Numbered from the stretch's first letter, positions 9,414-18,331 are shown. The stretch: 64,000 nt of DNA from Bifidobacterium subtile (GCF_000741775.1 NZ_JGZR01000002.1:1-64000); one strand, 5' to 3'. Notes: generated by a model from the sequence alone, not told the origin. Made by a program: numbers and translations.

Positions 9414-9545
9414 CTTCACCGAGTGCTGTATTGCACTGAGTGCCATATTGCGTCAAGTGTGTACTGCACTGAGTATTTCGTTTCACAGTGTTTCATTCCA
9501 CAGAGTGCCGTATGGCTTGTGGTCAATGCAGTGTGACATGACACT
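9414..9545. repeat. Cluster of short repeats in the purC-purL spacer
   Basis: TGCACTGAGT occurs twice (9432-9441 and 9465-9474), and a related CTGAGTGCCATAT / CAGAGTGCCGTAT pair occurs at 9436 and 9501. The spacer is richer in A/T than the genes. It could contain regulator sites for purL or RNA structure; no known riboswitch consensus was recognised. Confidence 0.4.
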
Positions 9546-9597
9546 GGATAAATGAGCATCGCCTGCACCCGAGGCTGACGGATGCAGGCGATTGCGA

Positions 9598-10350
9598 TCA
9601 TGCGCTGGGGGTGATGCCCTCGTCCTTGGCCAATGCGGTCAGGCGCGCGTAGATATCCTCGTATGCGGGGATGATATCGCCCAGATCCCGGCGGAAAAGG
9701 TCCTTGTCGAGATGCTCGACCTTGCCATCCTTGCTGCCCTTGTTCCACAGGCGGCAGGTGTCGGGGGTGATTTCGTCGGCCAGGAGAATCTTCCCGTCGC
9801 CGGTCTTGCCCTCTTCGATTTTGAAATCGACCAGTTGCACGCCGATCTTCGTGAAGATGTCGAGCAGCGCATCGTTGACCGCGCGCGCCTGGCGCGAGAT
9901 CGTGGCAAGCTCCTCTTCGCTGGCCAGTCCCAGGGCGATGATGCCGTCATCGTTGATGAAGGGATCGCCCAGCTCGTCGGACTTCACGCAGAATTCGAGA
10001 ATCGGCTTTTTCAGCTCCGTGCCTTCGGCGACGCCGTAGCGCTTCGCAAACGACCCTGCGGCGGTGTTGCGCATGATGATCTCAAGCGGGAACATGTCCA
10101 TGCGGCGCACCAGCTGCTCGGTGTCGGACAAGCGCTGCACGAAGTGGCTTTCCACGCCTCGGGCCTTGAGCAGGTCGAAGATGACAGAGGTGATGTGATT
10201 GTTCAGCTCGCCCTTGCCTTCGATCTGGGCTTTCTTCGCGCCGTTGCCGGCGGTCGCCTGATTCATGTATTCGACCCAGAGAATGTCCGGATCGTTGGTT
10301 GCGTAGAGTTTCTTGGCCTTGCCCTCGTAGAGCTTCTCCAGTTTCTCCAT
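9598..10350 (-). CDS. purC: Phosphoribosylaminoimidazole-succinocarboxamide synthase (SAICAR synthetase)
   Basis: 250 aa. It joins CAIR and L-aspartate with ATP in purine synthesis. [20 protein letters not shown] is the conserved start with the nucleotide-binding [33 protein letters not shown] and [29 protein letters not shown] are the two family signatures. Length matches the short bacterial form. The start ATG at 10350 follows a plausible purine-rich site on the minus strand (GGCGGGTC). It is followed by a 260-bp repeat-rich spacer and purL, so the two may be co-transcribed. Confidence 0.97.
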   Translation of the reverse strand: MEKLEKLYEGKAKKLYATNDPDILWVEYMNQATAGNGAKKAQIEGKGELNNHITSVIFDLLKARGVESHFVQRLSDTEQLVRRMDMFPLEIIMRNTAAGSFAKRYGVAEGTELKKPILEFCVKSDELGDPFINDDGIIALGLASEEELATISRQARAVNDALLDIFTKIGVQLVDFKIEEGKTGDGKILLADEITPDTCRLWNKGSKDGKVEHLDKDLFRRDLGDIIPAYEDIYARLTALAKDEGITPSA

Positions 10351-10488
10351 GACCCGCCTTTCGCGTATGCCTTTTCCACAAGATTTGGAGCAGTGAATTG
10401 ACGCTCACAGCGTAGCAAGCAGAGGTTACAACGACACGGATTGCTCGGGCGGACGACGAACTTTGTGCTGTCATACCTCAACAAACCG

Positions 10489-10695
10489 GGTATCTGCGTT
10501 GTGTGTAGCGTTATCGAGGTGCTGCGGAGGTCTATCTGCGTTGTGTGAGGCGCTATTTTTCGGAGAGTCGAGTATCAGGTGGTCAGAACCGCGGTTTTCG
10601 GCCAGCGATACTCAGGGTGCCAAGGAATTAACGCCTCACACAATGCAGATAGACCTCCGCAAGGGTGAATTAGCGCTACACATAACGCAGATACC
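10489..10695. repeat. 207-bp long inverted repeat carrying four copies of a 20-bp motif
   Basis: The left arm (10489-10575) and right arm (to 10695) are near-complementary over about 80 bp. Each arm carries two direct copies of TATCTGCGTTGTGTGNRGCG: 10491-10510 and 10533-10552 on one strand, 10632-10651 and 10674-10693 on the other. The period is 42 bp in both arms. A smaller GAGTATC/GATACTC pair closes the loop around an AACCGCGGTTTTC segment. It has no coding capacity and lies between purT and purC. It may be a miniature element, a strong bidirectional terminator or an array of regulator sites. Confidence 0.8.
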
Positions 10696-10789
10696 ATCGA
10701 AAACCGGACAATTTCTACGCATTGCAACTTGAAGACACCCGAATAAGGTGGCTAACGAGCCGATATGGCACACAAATTGCATGAAAACA

Positions 10790-12112
10790 TCAGCTAATCG
10801 CGATGTGCAGTGTATCCGCCACCTGCGCGGCCCGTGCTCGCGCCTCGTCAACGTCTTTGCCGGTCGCCAGCGACACCGCCATGCGCCGATGGCCGTGCAC
10901 GGCGGGCTTGGTGAAAATGCGCAGGTCGGTATCCGGCTCTGCCAGTGCTTCGGGCAGATTCGAGAACACGGCCTCGCCTTCGCCCTCGATCACAATCGCA
11001 TGGCTGGCCGCGACCGAACCCTGCCGCAAGGTCAGATTCAGATGCTCCTGCGTCACTGGCAGCCCTAGCACGGCCCGGGCGTGCAGCGCGAACTCGCTCA
11101 GGCGCTGGGACATCATGGTCACCATGCCCGTGTCGTGGGGCCTGGGGGAGACCTCGTTGAAGAGCACGGTGCCGTTGTCGAGCACGAACAATTCCACGCC
11201 AAACACGCCCCAGCCGCGTTCGCCCTCGCGCTGTGCCTGATCGACCATGCCCAGCACCGCAGTGCAGGCGATGCGCTGCGCCGTCGCCAGAGTCGCGTCA
11301 TCGACGTTGGCCGGCTGCCAGGACTCGCGGTAATCCCCATGATCCTGCCGTTGCCCGATAGGCGCGCAGGTGACCACGCCCGCGCGGGAGCTGACGGTGA
11401 GCACAGTCAGCTCATAGGCCAATGGCACCAAAGCCTCGACGATGACACGCGAAACCGTGCCGTCGTTCGCCGCGCGTCGGCCGGTCTGCGCCTCCTGCCA
11501 AGCCTGTTCGAGCTGTTCTGCGCCCTTGACGACCGACTGTCCGTGTCCAGATGAGCTCATAATCGGCTTGACGACGCAGGGGTAGCCCACAGCCTCAGCG
11601 CCGGATTGCAGCTCCTCGAAGGACCCGGCGAAGCGGTACGGCGTCGTGGGCAGGCCAAGCTCGTCATGGGCCAGCACGCGCAACCGCTCCCGATCCATGC
11701 AGATCGCGGCGATGCCGGAGCTCGGCACCACCTGGATGCCCGATTGGGCCGCTTTGGCCAGTTCTGCAGTGGCGATGGCCTCCACTTCGGGGATGATGAT
11801 GTCCGGCTTTACGCGGGCTATGAGTGCATTGAGTTTCTGCGCGTCCGCCATATCGAGCACCTGCGCCTCATGCGCCACTTGGGCCGCCGGAGCGCCAGGG
11901 TAGCTGTCCGCAGCGCATACCCACGCGCCTAGCCGCATCAGCTCGATGGTGACCTCTTTGCCCAGCTCGCCTGAACCCAGCAGCAGCACGCGGGTCGGCT
12001 TCGCGCCCAAGGGCGTGCCAAGGGGCCGATTGATAGTCAAGGAAGAAATGGGAGAAATGGACTGCATGGTGGCGGACGTCGAGGCAGGACGATTCAGGCT
12101 GTTTTCGCTCAT
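10790..12112 (-). CDS. purT: Formate-dependent phosphoribosylglycinamide formyltransferase (GAR transformylase 2)
   Basis: Converts GAR to FGAR using formate and ATP, replacing the folate-dependent PurN step. An ATP-grasp protein: RVLLLGSGELGKEVTIELMRLGAWV (substrate/nucleotide fold), PCVVKPIMSSSGHGQSVV (ATP grasp), and the diagnostic FNEVSPRPHDTGMVTM, which separates PurT from PurK. The ATG at 12112 (MSENSLNRPAS) gives 440 aa; a later ATG at 12067 also fits, since homologues begin close to the LGTPL segment. The 60 residues upstream of 12112 in the open frame look non-native. Product FGAR feeds PurL encoded nearby. Confidence 0.93.
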   Translation of the reverse strand: MSENSLNRPASTSATMQSISPISSLTINRPLGTPLGAKPTRVLLLGSGELGKEVTIELMRLGAWVCAADSYPGAPAAQVAHEAQVLDMADAQKLNALIARVKPDIIIPEVEAIATAELAKAAQSGIQVVPSSGIAAICMDRERLRVLAHDELGLPTTPYRFAGSFEELQSGAEAVGYPCVVKPIMSSSGHGQSVVKGAEQLEQAWQEAQTGRRAANDGTVSRVIVEALVPLAYELTVLTVSSRAGVVTCAPIGQRQDHGDYRESWQPANVDDATLATAQRIACTAVLGMVDQAQREGERGWGVFGVELFVLDNGTVLFNEVSPRPHDTGMVTMMSQRLSEFALHARAVLGLPVTQEHLNLTLRQGSVAASHAIVIEGEGEAVFSNLPEALAEPDTDLRIFTKPAVHGHRRMAVSLATGKDVDEARARAAQVADTLHIAIS

Positions 12113-12441
12113 ATGACCATTGTGCCATCTGTGGTGTATCGAAGATGTGGTGTATCGGGAGCGCGTGCTCTTGCGCTGTGCGGCGTTGGCCTGGTCGCCG
12201 TCGGCGGCGTCGGCTACGAGCAGCGGGCTGTGTGCGCTCGCCCGCGATGCTTCGGGAAACCGCGGCCGCGACAGATATTTCGCGTAGCACATGTTCTGCT
12301 CGGGCGATAGTAGTGACTTTGCAAGAGATAGCCGTTACAGTCATGAGAGGTCTGTTGCGATAAGGCGCCTATGGTTTTTATGGTTTCGTCATCATCGCAA
12401 CGGCTGAAGGCACAGTTGGATCAGCGGATATGAGGAATACC
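12113..12441. other. Divergent intergenic region between purT and the ECF transporter genes
   Basis: 329 bp without a credible gene. It must contain the promoters for purT (minus) and the ECF genes (plus). I looked for known vitamin or purine riboswitch cores and recognised none. The short in-frame extensions of purT into it have atypical composition. Confidence 0.5.
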
Positions 12442-13089
12442 ATGGCACATATGGCAACGCACGTCAGCGACGCTGGTGCGGGCGAGACGAAGCCGCAGCT
12501 ACCAGGCAGCGGCAAGCTGCAGACGCGGGACTACATCACCATCGGCGTGTATAACGTCTTGTATTTCGTGCTCATCTCCGTCGCCGCCGGCGTGACGCAT
12601 GTAATACCCGTGGGCATGCCGCTCACGGGCTTCGCCTGCGGGCTTTTCGGTGGAATTCCGTACATGATGGTGGCTGCGAAATCGCATCGTTTCGGGGCGA
12701 TTACCATCATGGGCATACTGCTCGCCGTGCTGATGGGCGCGATGCATGGCAATTACTACACGATTGCCACGGCTGTGGCCGCGTCGGTGGGAGCCGACCT
12801 GATCGCGTGGGCCGGGCGCTACCGCAGCCTCAATGTGAATATCATCTCCGCAGGCGTGTTCAACCTGTGGAGCATCGGCATGTTTCTGCCATTCTACATC
12901 GGCAGAAACGACTATCTGGGGGCGTTGACGGCCAAAAACGGCGCACAGTACTCCGCCGGTCTCGCAGGGTTGTTCCCCGGCTGGGTGCTGCCGGCGCTGC
13001 CCGTTCTCGGCGTACTCGGCGGCGTGTTGGGCGCGTGGTTCGCCAAACTGGTGATTCGAAAGCACTTTGAAAAAGCCGGCTTAGTCTGA
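12442..13089 (+). CDS. ECF transporter substrate-binding S component (MptE/Trep_Strep family)
   Basis: About 215 aa with five to six hydrophobic helices. The pattern YITIGVYNVLYFVLISVAAGVTHVIPVGMP, then GIPYMMVAAKSHRFGAITIMGILLAVLMGAMHG, is that of the Trep_Strep family of ECF S components. This unit binds the vitamin or other small nutrient at the membrane. The substrate of this family is not securely known and nothing here decides it. ATG 12442 is preferred because GAGGAA lies just before it; an upstream ATG at 12430 is in frame. It is followed after 28 bp by the T component and then the double ATPase, giving a complete dedicated (group I) transporter. Confidence 0.85.
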   Translation: MAHMATHVSDAGAGETKPQLPGSGKLQTRDYITIGVYNVLYFVLISVAAGVTHVIPVGMPLTGFACGLFGGIPYMMVAAKSHRFGAITIMGILLAVLMGAMHGNYYTIATAVAASVGADLIAWAGRYRSLNVNIISAGVFNLWSIGMFLPFYIGRNDYLGALTAKNGAQYSAGLAGLFPGWVLPALPVLGVLGGVLGAWFAKLVIRKHFEKAGLV

Positions 13090-13117
13090 CATATGGCAGA
13101 TAGGACAATGCACGCTT

Positions 13118-13855
13118 ATGGACATCGGAAGTGAAGAATATCGCGGCTGGCTGCGCTTCGACCCGCGCACCAAGCTTTTCTACGTGCTGACGGTGGGGTG
13201 CTTCTGCCTGACGCTGCTGGGCGCAGACGCCTACTGGATACTGGTGGTGCGGTGTATGCTGGCAATCTCGCCGTTCCTGCTGCTGCTTGCCAACGGCCGG
13301 GTTCGCGGCGCGGTATTTTCCCTCATCGCAATAGTGGGATGCTTCCTCGTAGCGTCGTTCGTGCTGCCCTATGCTGGCGGCTTCATTGGATGGATGTTGT
13401 ATGCCTCCACAGGCATCGTCACGCAGCTGCTGCCCAGCGCGATGACCGCTTACTGGCTGCTCTCCACCACCACGGCAAGCGAGCTGATAGCTGCGCTGCA
13501 ACGCATGCATGTGCCGCAAAGCGTTACCATCTCGCTGGCGGTCATGTTTCGGTTCTTCCCGACGGCTGTTGCCGAACAGCGTTCGATCAACGATGCCATG
13601 ATCATGCGCGGCGTGCGCTTCGGCGGCGGCAAGATGTCGGAGATCTTGGAATACCGTGTAATGCCGCTGATGACCAATTCTGTGCGCATAGCCGATGAGC
13701 TTAGCCAAGTGGCGCTCACGCGCGGACTCGGCGCTGGCAAGCGGCGTACGAGCATCGCCCGGATAGGGTTCCGTTTCTCCGATGCACTGGTATGGCTGCT
13801 ATGTCTCGGCTGTTTCGCCGTGTGGGCGCTGACTTCTTTGGGAGTGCTGGCATGA
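13118..13855 (+). CDS. ECF transporter transmembrane energy-coupling protein (EcfT/CbiQ-like)
   Basis: 245 aa. The opening LRFDPRTKLFYVLTVGCFCLTLLG is the typical CbiQ/EcfT start, and four or more hydrophobic helices follow. The two coupling-helix motifs with an Ala-Arg-Gly-like core appear as MIMRGVRFGGGK and VALTRGLGAGKRRT; the second is close to the canonical xRG sequence that contacts the ATPases. Its stop overlaps the start of the ATPase gene (ATGA), so the two are translated together. It transmits ATPase movement to the S component. Confidence 0.88.
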   Translation: MDIGSEEYRGWLRFDPRTKLFYVLTVGCFCLTLLGADAYWILVVRCMLAISPFLLLLANGRVRGAVFSLIAIVGCFLVASFVLPYAGGFIGWMLYASTGIVTQLLPSAMTAYWLLSTTTASELIAALQRMHVPQSVTISLAVMFRFFPTAVAEQRSINDAMIMRGVRFGGGKMSEILEYRVMPLMTNSVRIADELSQVALTRGLGAGKRRTSIARIGFRFSDALVWLLCLGCFAVWALTSLGVLA

Positions 13856-15510
13856 CGGCTCGGGATGCCGATAACGGCCTGCCCGGCATCGCTTCGGCTC
13901 CTCTTCGTGCGCAATCGCACGGCGATATGCAAGACTTTTCATCTGAGCAGGCGGGCGAGAATCTGCGCAATGGCGATATGCCGTCTGCAGGAAAGTCGAT
14001 CCTCGCCTTCGACCACGTTTCCTTCGCTTACGGCGGGGGCTCGCATGCCGGAGTCCAGGACATCAGCGGCGGCATTGAAACCGGTGAGGTGATTCTGCTA
14101 TGCGGCGACTCTGGCTGTGGCAAGACGACCATCACCAGACTGGCGAACGGCCTTGCGCCGCATTATTTCGAAGGCTCGCTCCAAGGCCATGTCGAAGTAG
14201 CTGGGAATGACAACGCGCATACCCCGCTGGCTCGAATCGCGCGTCGTGTCGGGTCGGTGTTTCAAAATCCTAAAAGCCAGTTCTTTACGCTGAACGTGAC
14301 CGGTGAGCTGGCCTTTGCCTGTGAGAATTTCGAAATGTCTCCTGAGGATATTCGCAGCAGAATCGACGGAACCGCTGGCGATTTTCGTATTGAGTCGTTG
14401 CTTGACCGCGGCATTGCACAGATGAGCGGCGGCCAGAAGCAGCGAGTGGCCTGCGCCTCGGTCTCTACGGCGGAGCCGCAAGTGCTGGTGCTTGACGAGC
14501 CGAGCAGCAATCTCGACGCGCGTTCGATTGCTGATTTGCGGCAGATCGTGCGTCTGTGGAAGAAGCAGGGCAAGACGGTGCTTATCGCCGAACACCGGCT
14601 CTACTGGCTTGACGGTCTCATCGACCGCGCTTGGTACATAGCAGACGGTCGTATCGCACGCGAAATGAGCGCTGAACAGCTGCATGACCTTGATGTGCAT
14701 GAGCGGCAGACCTTGGGCTTGAGACCGGTGACGGGCGAGCAGATCGTGCAGACCCTAGGCCTCACAGACCGACTGACCTCCTGCGACGAAACCAGCTGGG
14801 GAGCGCATAGCAAAGACGGAGCATACCGGATTTCCGATTTTTCGTACACGTATCAGGGACAGCGCGTTCCGGCTTTGCATATCGCGGGTGCAGAGCTGCC
14901 TCAGGGAATGGTCACGGCTGTCACCGGGTTCAACGGCGCAGGCAAAAGCACTTTCGCCCGCTGCCTGCAAGGTCTGGACAGACGATGCCACGGCACGCTT
15001 ATCGCGCCGAGCGGCGAGCGGCTGAACCGAAAGCGTCGGCTGAAAGCCTGTTTTACGGTGCTGCAAGATGTGAACTGCGAGCTGTTCACCGAATCGGTGC
15101 TGTACGAAGTGCTGCTCGCGCAGCCGCAGGAGCGGCGTGATGCGGCCGTGGATATCTTGAAGCAGCTCGACTTGCAGACTTATGCTGACCGGCACCCGTT
15201 GTCGCTGTCCGGCGGCCAGAAGCAGCGTGTGGCCATCGCGGCCGCAGTCGCTTCCGAACGTCCGATCATTATTTTCGACGAGCCTACCAGCGGCTTGGAC
15301 ATGCGTCACATGGAGCAGGTCGCGGCGCTTATTCGCAGGCTCGCGGATATGGGGCGTACGGTGGTCGTAGTAACGCACGACGCGGAATTTGCGCTGGCCG
15401 CCTGCGACCGCAACATCACCATCAGCGGCGGCAGCATTCAAGACGCATACGATCTCAATGCCGAAGGCTCGCGCAAACTGGTCGAAGCGCTGGTCGCATG
15501 CGCCGAATGA
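13852..15510 (+). CDS. ECF transporter double ATP-binding protein (fused EcfA1-EcfA2)
   Basis: 552 aa with two complete ABC ATPase domains in one chain. Domain 1: Walker A GDSGCGKTT at about 85-93, signature MSGGQKQRV, Walker B VLVLDEPSSNLD, and the switch His in IAEH. Domain 2: Walker A GFNGAGKST, signature LSGGQKQRV, Walker B IIIFDEPTSGLD, and VVTHD. It powers uptake through the EcfT/S pair encoded upstream. The start ATG 13852 overlaps the ecfT stop. The first 45 residues before the ATPase fold are variable and probably unstructured. Confidence 0.93.
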   Translation: MTARDADNGLPGIASAPLRAQSHGDMQDFSSEQAGENLRNGDMPSAGKSILAFDHVSFAYGGGSHAGVQDISGGIETGEVILLCGDSGCGKTTITRLANGLAPHYFEGSLQGHVEVAGNDNAHTPLARIARRVGSVFQNPKSQFFTLNVTGELAFACENFEMSPEDIRSRIDGTAGDFRIESLLDRGIAQMSGGQKQRVACASVSTAEPQVLVLDEPSSNLDARSIADLRQIVRLWKKQGKTVLIAEHRLYWLDGLIDRAWYIADGRIAREMSAEQLHDLDVHERQTLGLRPVTGEQIVQTLGLTDRLTSCDETSWGAHSKDGAYRISDFSYTYQGQRVPALHIAGAELPQGMVTAVTGFNGAGKSTFARCLQGLDRRCHGTLIAPSGERLNRKRRLKACFTVLQDVNCELFTESVLYEVLLAQPQERRDAAVDILKQLDLQTYADRHPLSLSGGQKQRVAIAAAVASERPIIIFDEPTSGLDMRHMEQVAALIRRLADMGRTVVVVTHDAEFALAACDRNITISGGSIQDAYDLNAEGSRKLVEALVACAE

Positions 15511-15775
15511 GGCTGCTTATGCATCGGCTGTCATCATTATTCATGCCCGAGCATGACAGTCTCGTCAATGCGCGGTCGTCCAGTGCGATATCTGGAATCA
15601 ACCTGTAGGGATTCGCGTGAACCAATTTCTGTACTAGCTGATCTCAACACAATTCCGGGAAATCGCGTTGCTGACTTGTTTCGATCTGTTTCAGACCCTG
15701 TTCGCAGCAATTCCTAGGAAAATCTGGCTAACGGTACGTCATAATCCATTCGACAAAGGATATGCGGGTATGTTC

Positions 15776-16801
15776 CTACAGCAGCGCGATGAGCTGGTCG
15801 GTGTGCTCCTGCGTGGTGGCCCAGCTGGTGCACAGGCGCATGATCGTATGCCCGTCGTCGACCTTGCGCATGAAGCCCATCTCCACGTCCTTCGACAGGC
15901 GTTCTATGGTGGCGGTGTCCATATTCACCATGATCTGATTCGTGGGGTTCTCGTAGGCCAGCTCGTAGCCCTTGGACACCAGCGCCTTGCGAATCTGATC
16001 GGCCTTGTCGTTGGCGTTCTGGGCAATGCTGAGATATAGCCCGTCGGTGAACAGCGTGTCGAACTGCAATCCGGTCAGCCAGCCCTTGGCGAGCAAGGCA
16101 CCGTGCTGCTTGACCAGCGTCAGGAAATGCTTCGGGCTATTGCCTTTCGGGAAGACCACCGCCTCGCCGCACAGCGCCCCGACCTTGGTGCCGCCAATGT
16201 AGAACACGTCGGTGAGCCGGGCGATGTCTTCAAGCGTCACGTCGGTGCCTTCGGCGGTCAGACCATAGCCCAGCCGCGCCCCGTCGAGGAAGAAGGTCAG
16301 CTCATAGCGATGGCATACCTCGGCAAGCGCCTCAAGCTCCGCCTTGGAATACAGCGTGCCGTATTCGGTGGGATGCGATATGTACAGCGTGCCGGGGAAG
16401 ACCATGTGCTCGTAGTTGCCGTCGGCGTAGAAATCCTTGCAATACTGGTCGAGTTCGTCGGCGTCCACCTTGCCGTCGTGCTCCGGCAGCGTGAGGACCT
16501 TATGGCCGGTATGTTCGATGGCTCCGGCCTCATGCACGTTGACATGCCCGCTGGTCGCGGCCACGACACCGGCATAAGGCGGTGTGACAGCGTCGATGAC
16601 GGTCTGATTCGTCTGCGTGCCGCCTACCAGGAACCACACGTCAGCCTCGGGAGCATCGCACGCCTCGCGGATTTTCGCTGCCGCGCTTTCGCTGTAATGG
16701 TCGGATCCGTAGCCCGGCACCTGCTCCATGTTGGTTGCGGCGAGGCGTTCGAGTATGCGCGGGTGCGCGCCCTCGCTGTAATCGTTCGTGAATGAAAGCA
16801 T
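15776..16801 (-). CDS. ltaE: Low-specificity L-threonine aldolase (PLP-dependent beta-eliminating lyase family)
   Basis: 341 aa. Cleaves L-threonine or allo-threonine to glycine and acetaldehyde. MLSFTNDYSEGAHPRILERLAATN is the usual start of this class; FLVGGTQTNQTVI binds the cofactor phosphate, FFLDGARLGYGL supplies the Asp that pairs with the pyridine nitrogen, and DVFYIGGTKVGALCGEA contains the Schiff-base Lys. Length is normal for the family. The neighbouring ECF genes run toward it on the opposite strand. A long non-coding region with a strong terminator-like hairpin precedes it (16985-17353), which may be a regulatory leader. Confidence 0.9.
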   Translation of the reverse strand: MLSFTNDYSEGAHPRILERLAATNMEQVPGYGSDHYSESAAAKIREACDAPEADVWFLVGGTQTNQTVIDAVTPPYAGVVAATSGHVNVHEAGAIEHTGHKVLTLPEHDGKVDADELDQYCKDFYADGNYEHMVFPGTLYISHPTEYGTLYSKAELEALAEVCHRYELTFFLDGARLGYGLTAEGTDVTLEDIARLTDVFYIGGTKVGALCGEAVVFPKGNSPKHFLTLVKQHGALLAKGWLTGLQFDTLFTDGLYLSIAQNANDKADQIRKALVSKGYELAYENPTNQIMVNMDTATIERLSKDVEMGFMRKVDDGHTIMRLCTSWATTQEHTDQLIALL

Positions 16802-17662
16802 GGCAGACTCCTTGGATCGGGTAATGCAGTGGCAAGCATTGTGTTAGCAGGCGCTGTGCTCACACGCATATGGCTTAATAGGCATATGCGGGTTATAAGG
16901 CACAGCGAAAACCGGCAAACAGCTGCGAGTCTATCGCGTGCGCCTCCCTACGGACGTAAGTCCGGCAGCCCGCAAGCTGCACAAGACAAAAGAGTGGCCC
17001 CGGAGACTGCGTCATCCGGGGCCACTCCGAGGAGGAACGCCCTGTGTTCCTGTGCCTGCTGCCGCGCCACGTCGCGCGACCTGTGTGTTTCATTCACTCA
17101 ATCCACTCACCTGAGCCGGTTTCTGGCATCATCCTGATGCCTTATATCATTCGTCAGCACCATTCAATCACCAGCAATCACATCCGCGGCCCGGTTCCCA
17201 AACCGTACTGCCTCATTGCCGCCGTCGTCATGTTCTTCAATTATCTGTTGAAGGCGTTGCGTAGGGGCCCTCGGCATTCCTCAGGCTTTGCGCTTCATTG
17301 CAACCCATCGGCTAATCGACCGATTGCAACTCCGGCCTTCGCTTCATAGTATAGTGCGATCCTCGCCAAAAAGCCAGCAATCAATGCCTTGGAAACATAA
17401 TGTTCAGTAGTGTTCCTGCACGGCTGTGTCAAACGCACAAGATCTGACATCAAAGCGGTTTGAATGTGCGATTCCGATTGATGTGAACATGGTTACCGAG
17501 AGCCCGGCGTGTCGCGATAAGTGCGCGTGGGAGCCAAGTTGGGAATGTGAGATTAAGGCTGTGTCAAACGAGACTTCTGCGACTCGCCGTATGCGCAAAG
17601 CATGAGAATCGTGTATAGTATCCATCTGTTGTGCGATTTCGCTAGCGGAGTCGACACTACAT
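16802..17662. other. 861-bp non-coding region upstream of ltaE and tRNA-His
   Basis: No credible protein gene. It contains the hairpin at 16993-17026, a minus-strand TATACT (17348-17353) that could start a transcript ending at that hairpin, and two direct copies of GGCTGTGTCAAACG (17422-17435 and 17557-17570). A plus-strand TATAGT at 17614-17619 fits a -10 box for the tRNA gene at the expected distance. Confidence 0.5.
16993..17026 (-). terminator. Strong intrinsic terminator on the minus strand, upstream of ltaE
   Basis: AGTGGCCCCGGA (16993-17004) and TCCGGGGCCACT (17015-17026) form a perfect 12-bp stem with a 10-nt loop. On the minus strand the stem is followed by CTTTTGTCTTG, a U-rich tail. 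No protein gene on the minus strand precedes it, so it must end either a non-coding RNA or an attenuated leader of ltaE, which starts about 190 bp further on. Confidence 0.75.
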
Positions 17663-17739
17663 GGTGGCTATAGCTCAGTCGGTAGAGCACCTGATTGTGG
17701 TTCAGGAGGTCGCGCGTTCGAGCCGCGTTAGCCACCCCA
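17663..17739 (+). tRNA. tRNA-His (anticodon GTG)
   Basis: Acceptor arms GTGGCTA (17664-17670) and TAGCCAC (17729-17735) pair fully; the extra 5' G at 17663 opposite C73 is diagnostic of tRNA-His. The D arm contains AGCTCAGTCGGTAGAGC, the anticodon stem CCTGA/TCAGG encloses TTGTGGT, and the T arm has GTTCGAGCC. The CCA end is encoded (17737-17739). Immediately downstream lies mobile-element debris, which suits a tRNA 3' end used as an integration site. Confidence 0.97.
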
Positions 17740-17740
17740 C

Positions 17741-17968
17741 TTGGGCCAGGTTCAAACCTTCGACCAAAGGAACCATCCTCGGTCCGGTCTGAACTTGGCC
17801 CTTCTGCTTCGCTTCGGCCGCCCAGTTCAGGGCGTTGCCCTGCACCTCGGGATCGCACAGCATGTCGAAGGGCTTCTGGAACTCGACCCTGACCCGTCGC
17901 TCGCCGTCTTCGTCGATGTAGATCCTGGTGAAAAGGATCACCGTTCGGGTCACGCCGGTATATTGCAA
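17741..17968 (-). pseudogene. Possible C-terminal remnant of a serine recombinase
   Basis: The minus-strand frame reads LFTRIYIDEDGERRVRVEFQ and on to PFDMLCDPEVQG before running into the tRNA-His 3' end. The strand-like RIxIDEDGxxRVRVEF pattern is reminiscent of the C-terminal tail of large serine recombinases. No catalytic domain remains in the window. The position against the tRNA end suggests residue of a decayed integrated element. Weak evidence: this could be a chance open frame. Confidence 0.35.
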
Positions 17969-18058
17969 TGTGCAGGAGAGTCAGAATCTGTCGTTCCATG
18001 GGTCAGGCGTGCACGTGCGCGGGCAACGCGGCCATGGAATCGTTCTTCTGTCTGCCAG

Positions 18059-18331
18059 AAGAAGAACGTACGTAACCAGCGTCTCCGCTGGCCCGACATC
18101 ACCACGTTCAGACACATGATCATCCAGTGGATCGAGAGCACGCACAACAAGAGACGACAACACTCCCTGAGCAAGCTCACACTAGCGGAACACGAAACAG
18201 TACCTGCCATCAGCAACCAACTAAGGCATAACACAAACACAAGAAACACAGCCAACCAACCTCACAACAAACCCGTTTCCACTGCTAGGACGTCCACGCC
18301 CTTCACCGTAAGCTGGCGGAAACGGACGTGA
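18059..18331 (+). pseudogene. IS3-family transposase, C-terminal remnant
   Basis: The plus-strand frame gives RWPDITTFRHMIIQWIESTH then NKRRQHSLSKLTLAEHE, which matches the last part of the IS3/IS150 rve integrase domain (final catalytic Glu region, then W-I-x-x-x-N-x-R-R-x-H and L-x-P-x-E). The catalytic DDE residues upstream are gone. After about 45 matching residues the frame continues into DNA rich in A and C that is probably outside the original gene. It is bounded by remnant DNA on both sides. Confidence 0.6.

Noticed and set aside
12113..12441. Possible vitamin riboswitch in front of the ECF transporter
   Set aside because: I looked for conserved cores of thiamin, cobalamin, flavin, biotin-like and purine elements and found none.
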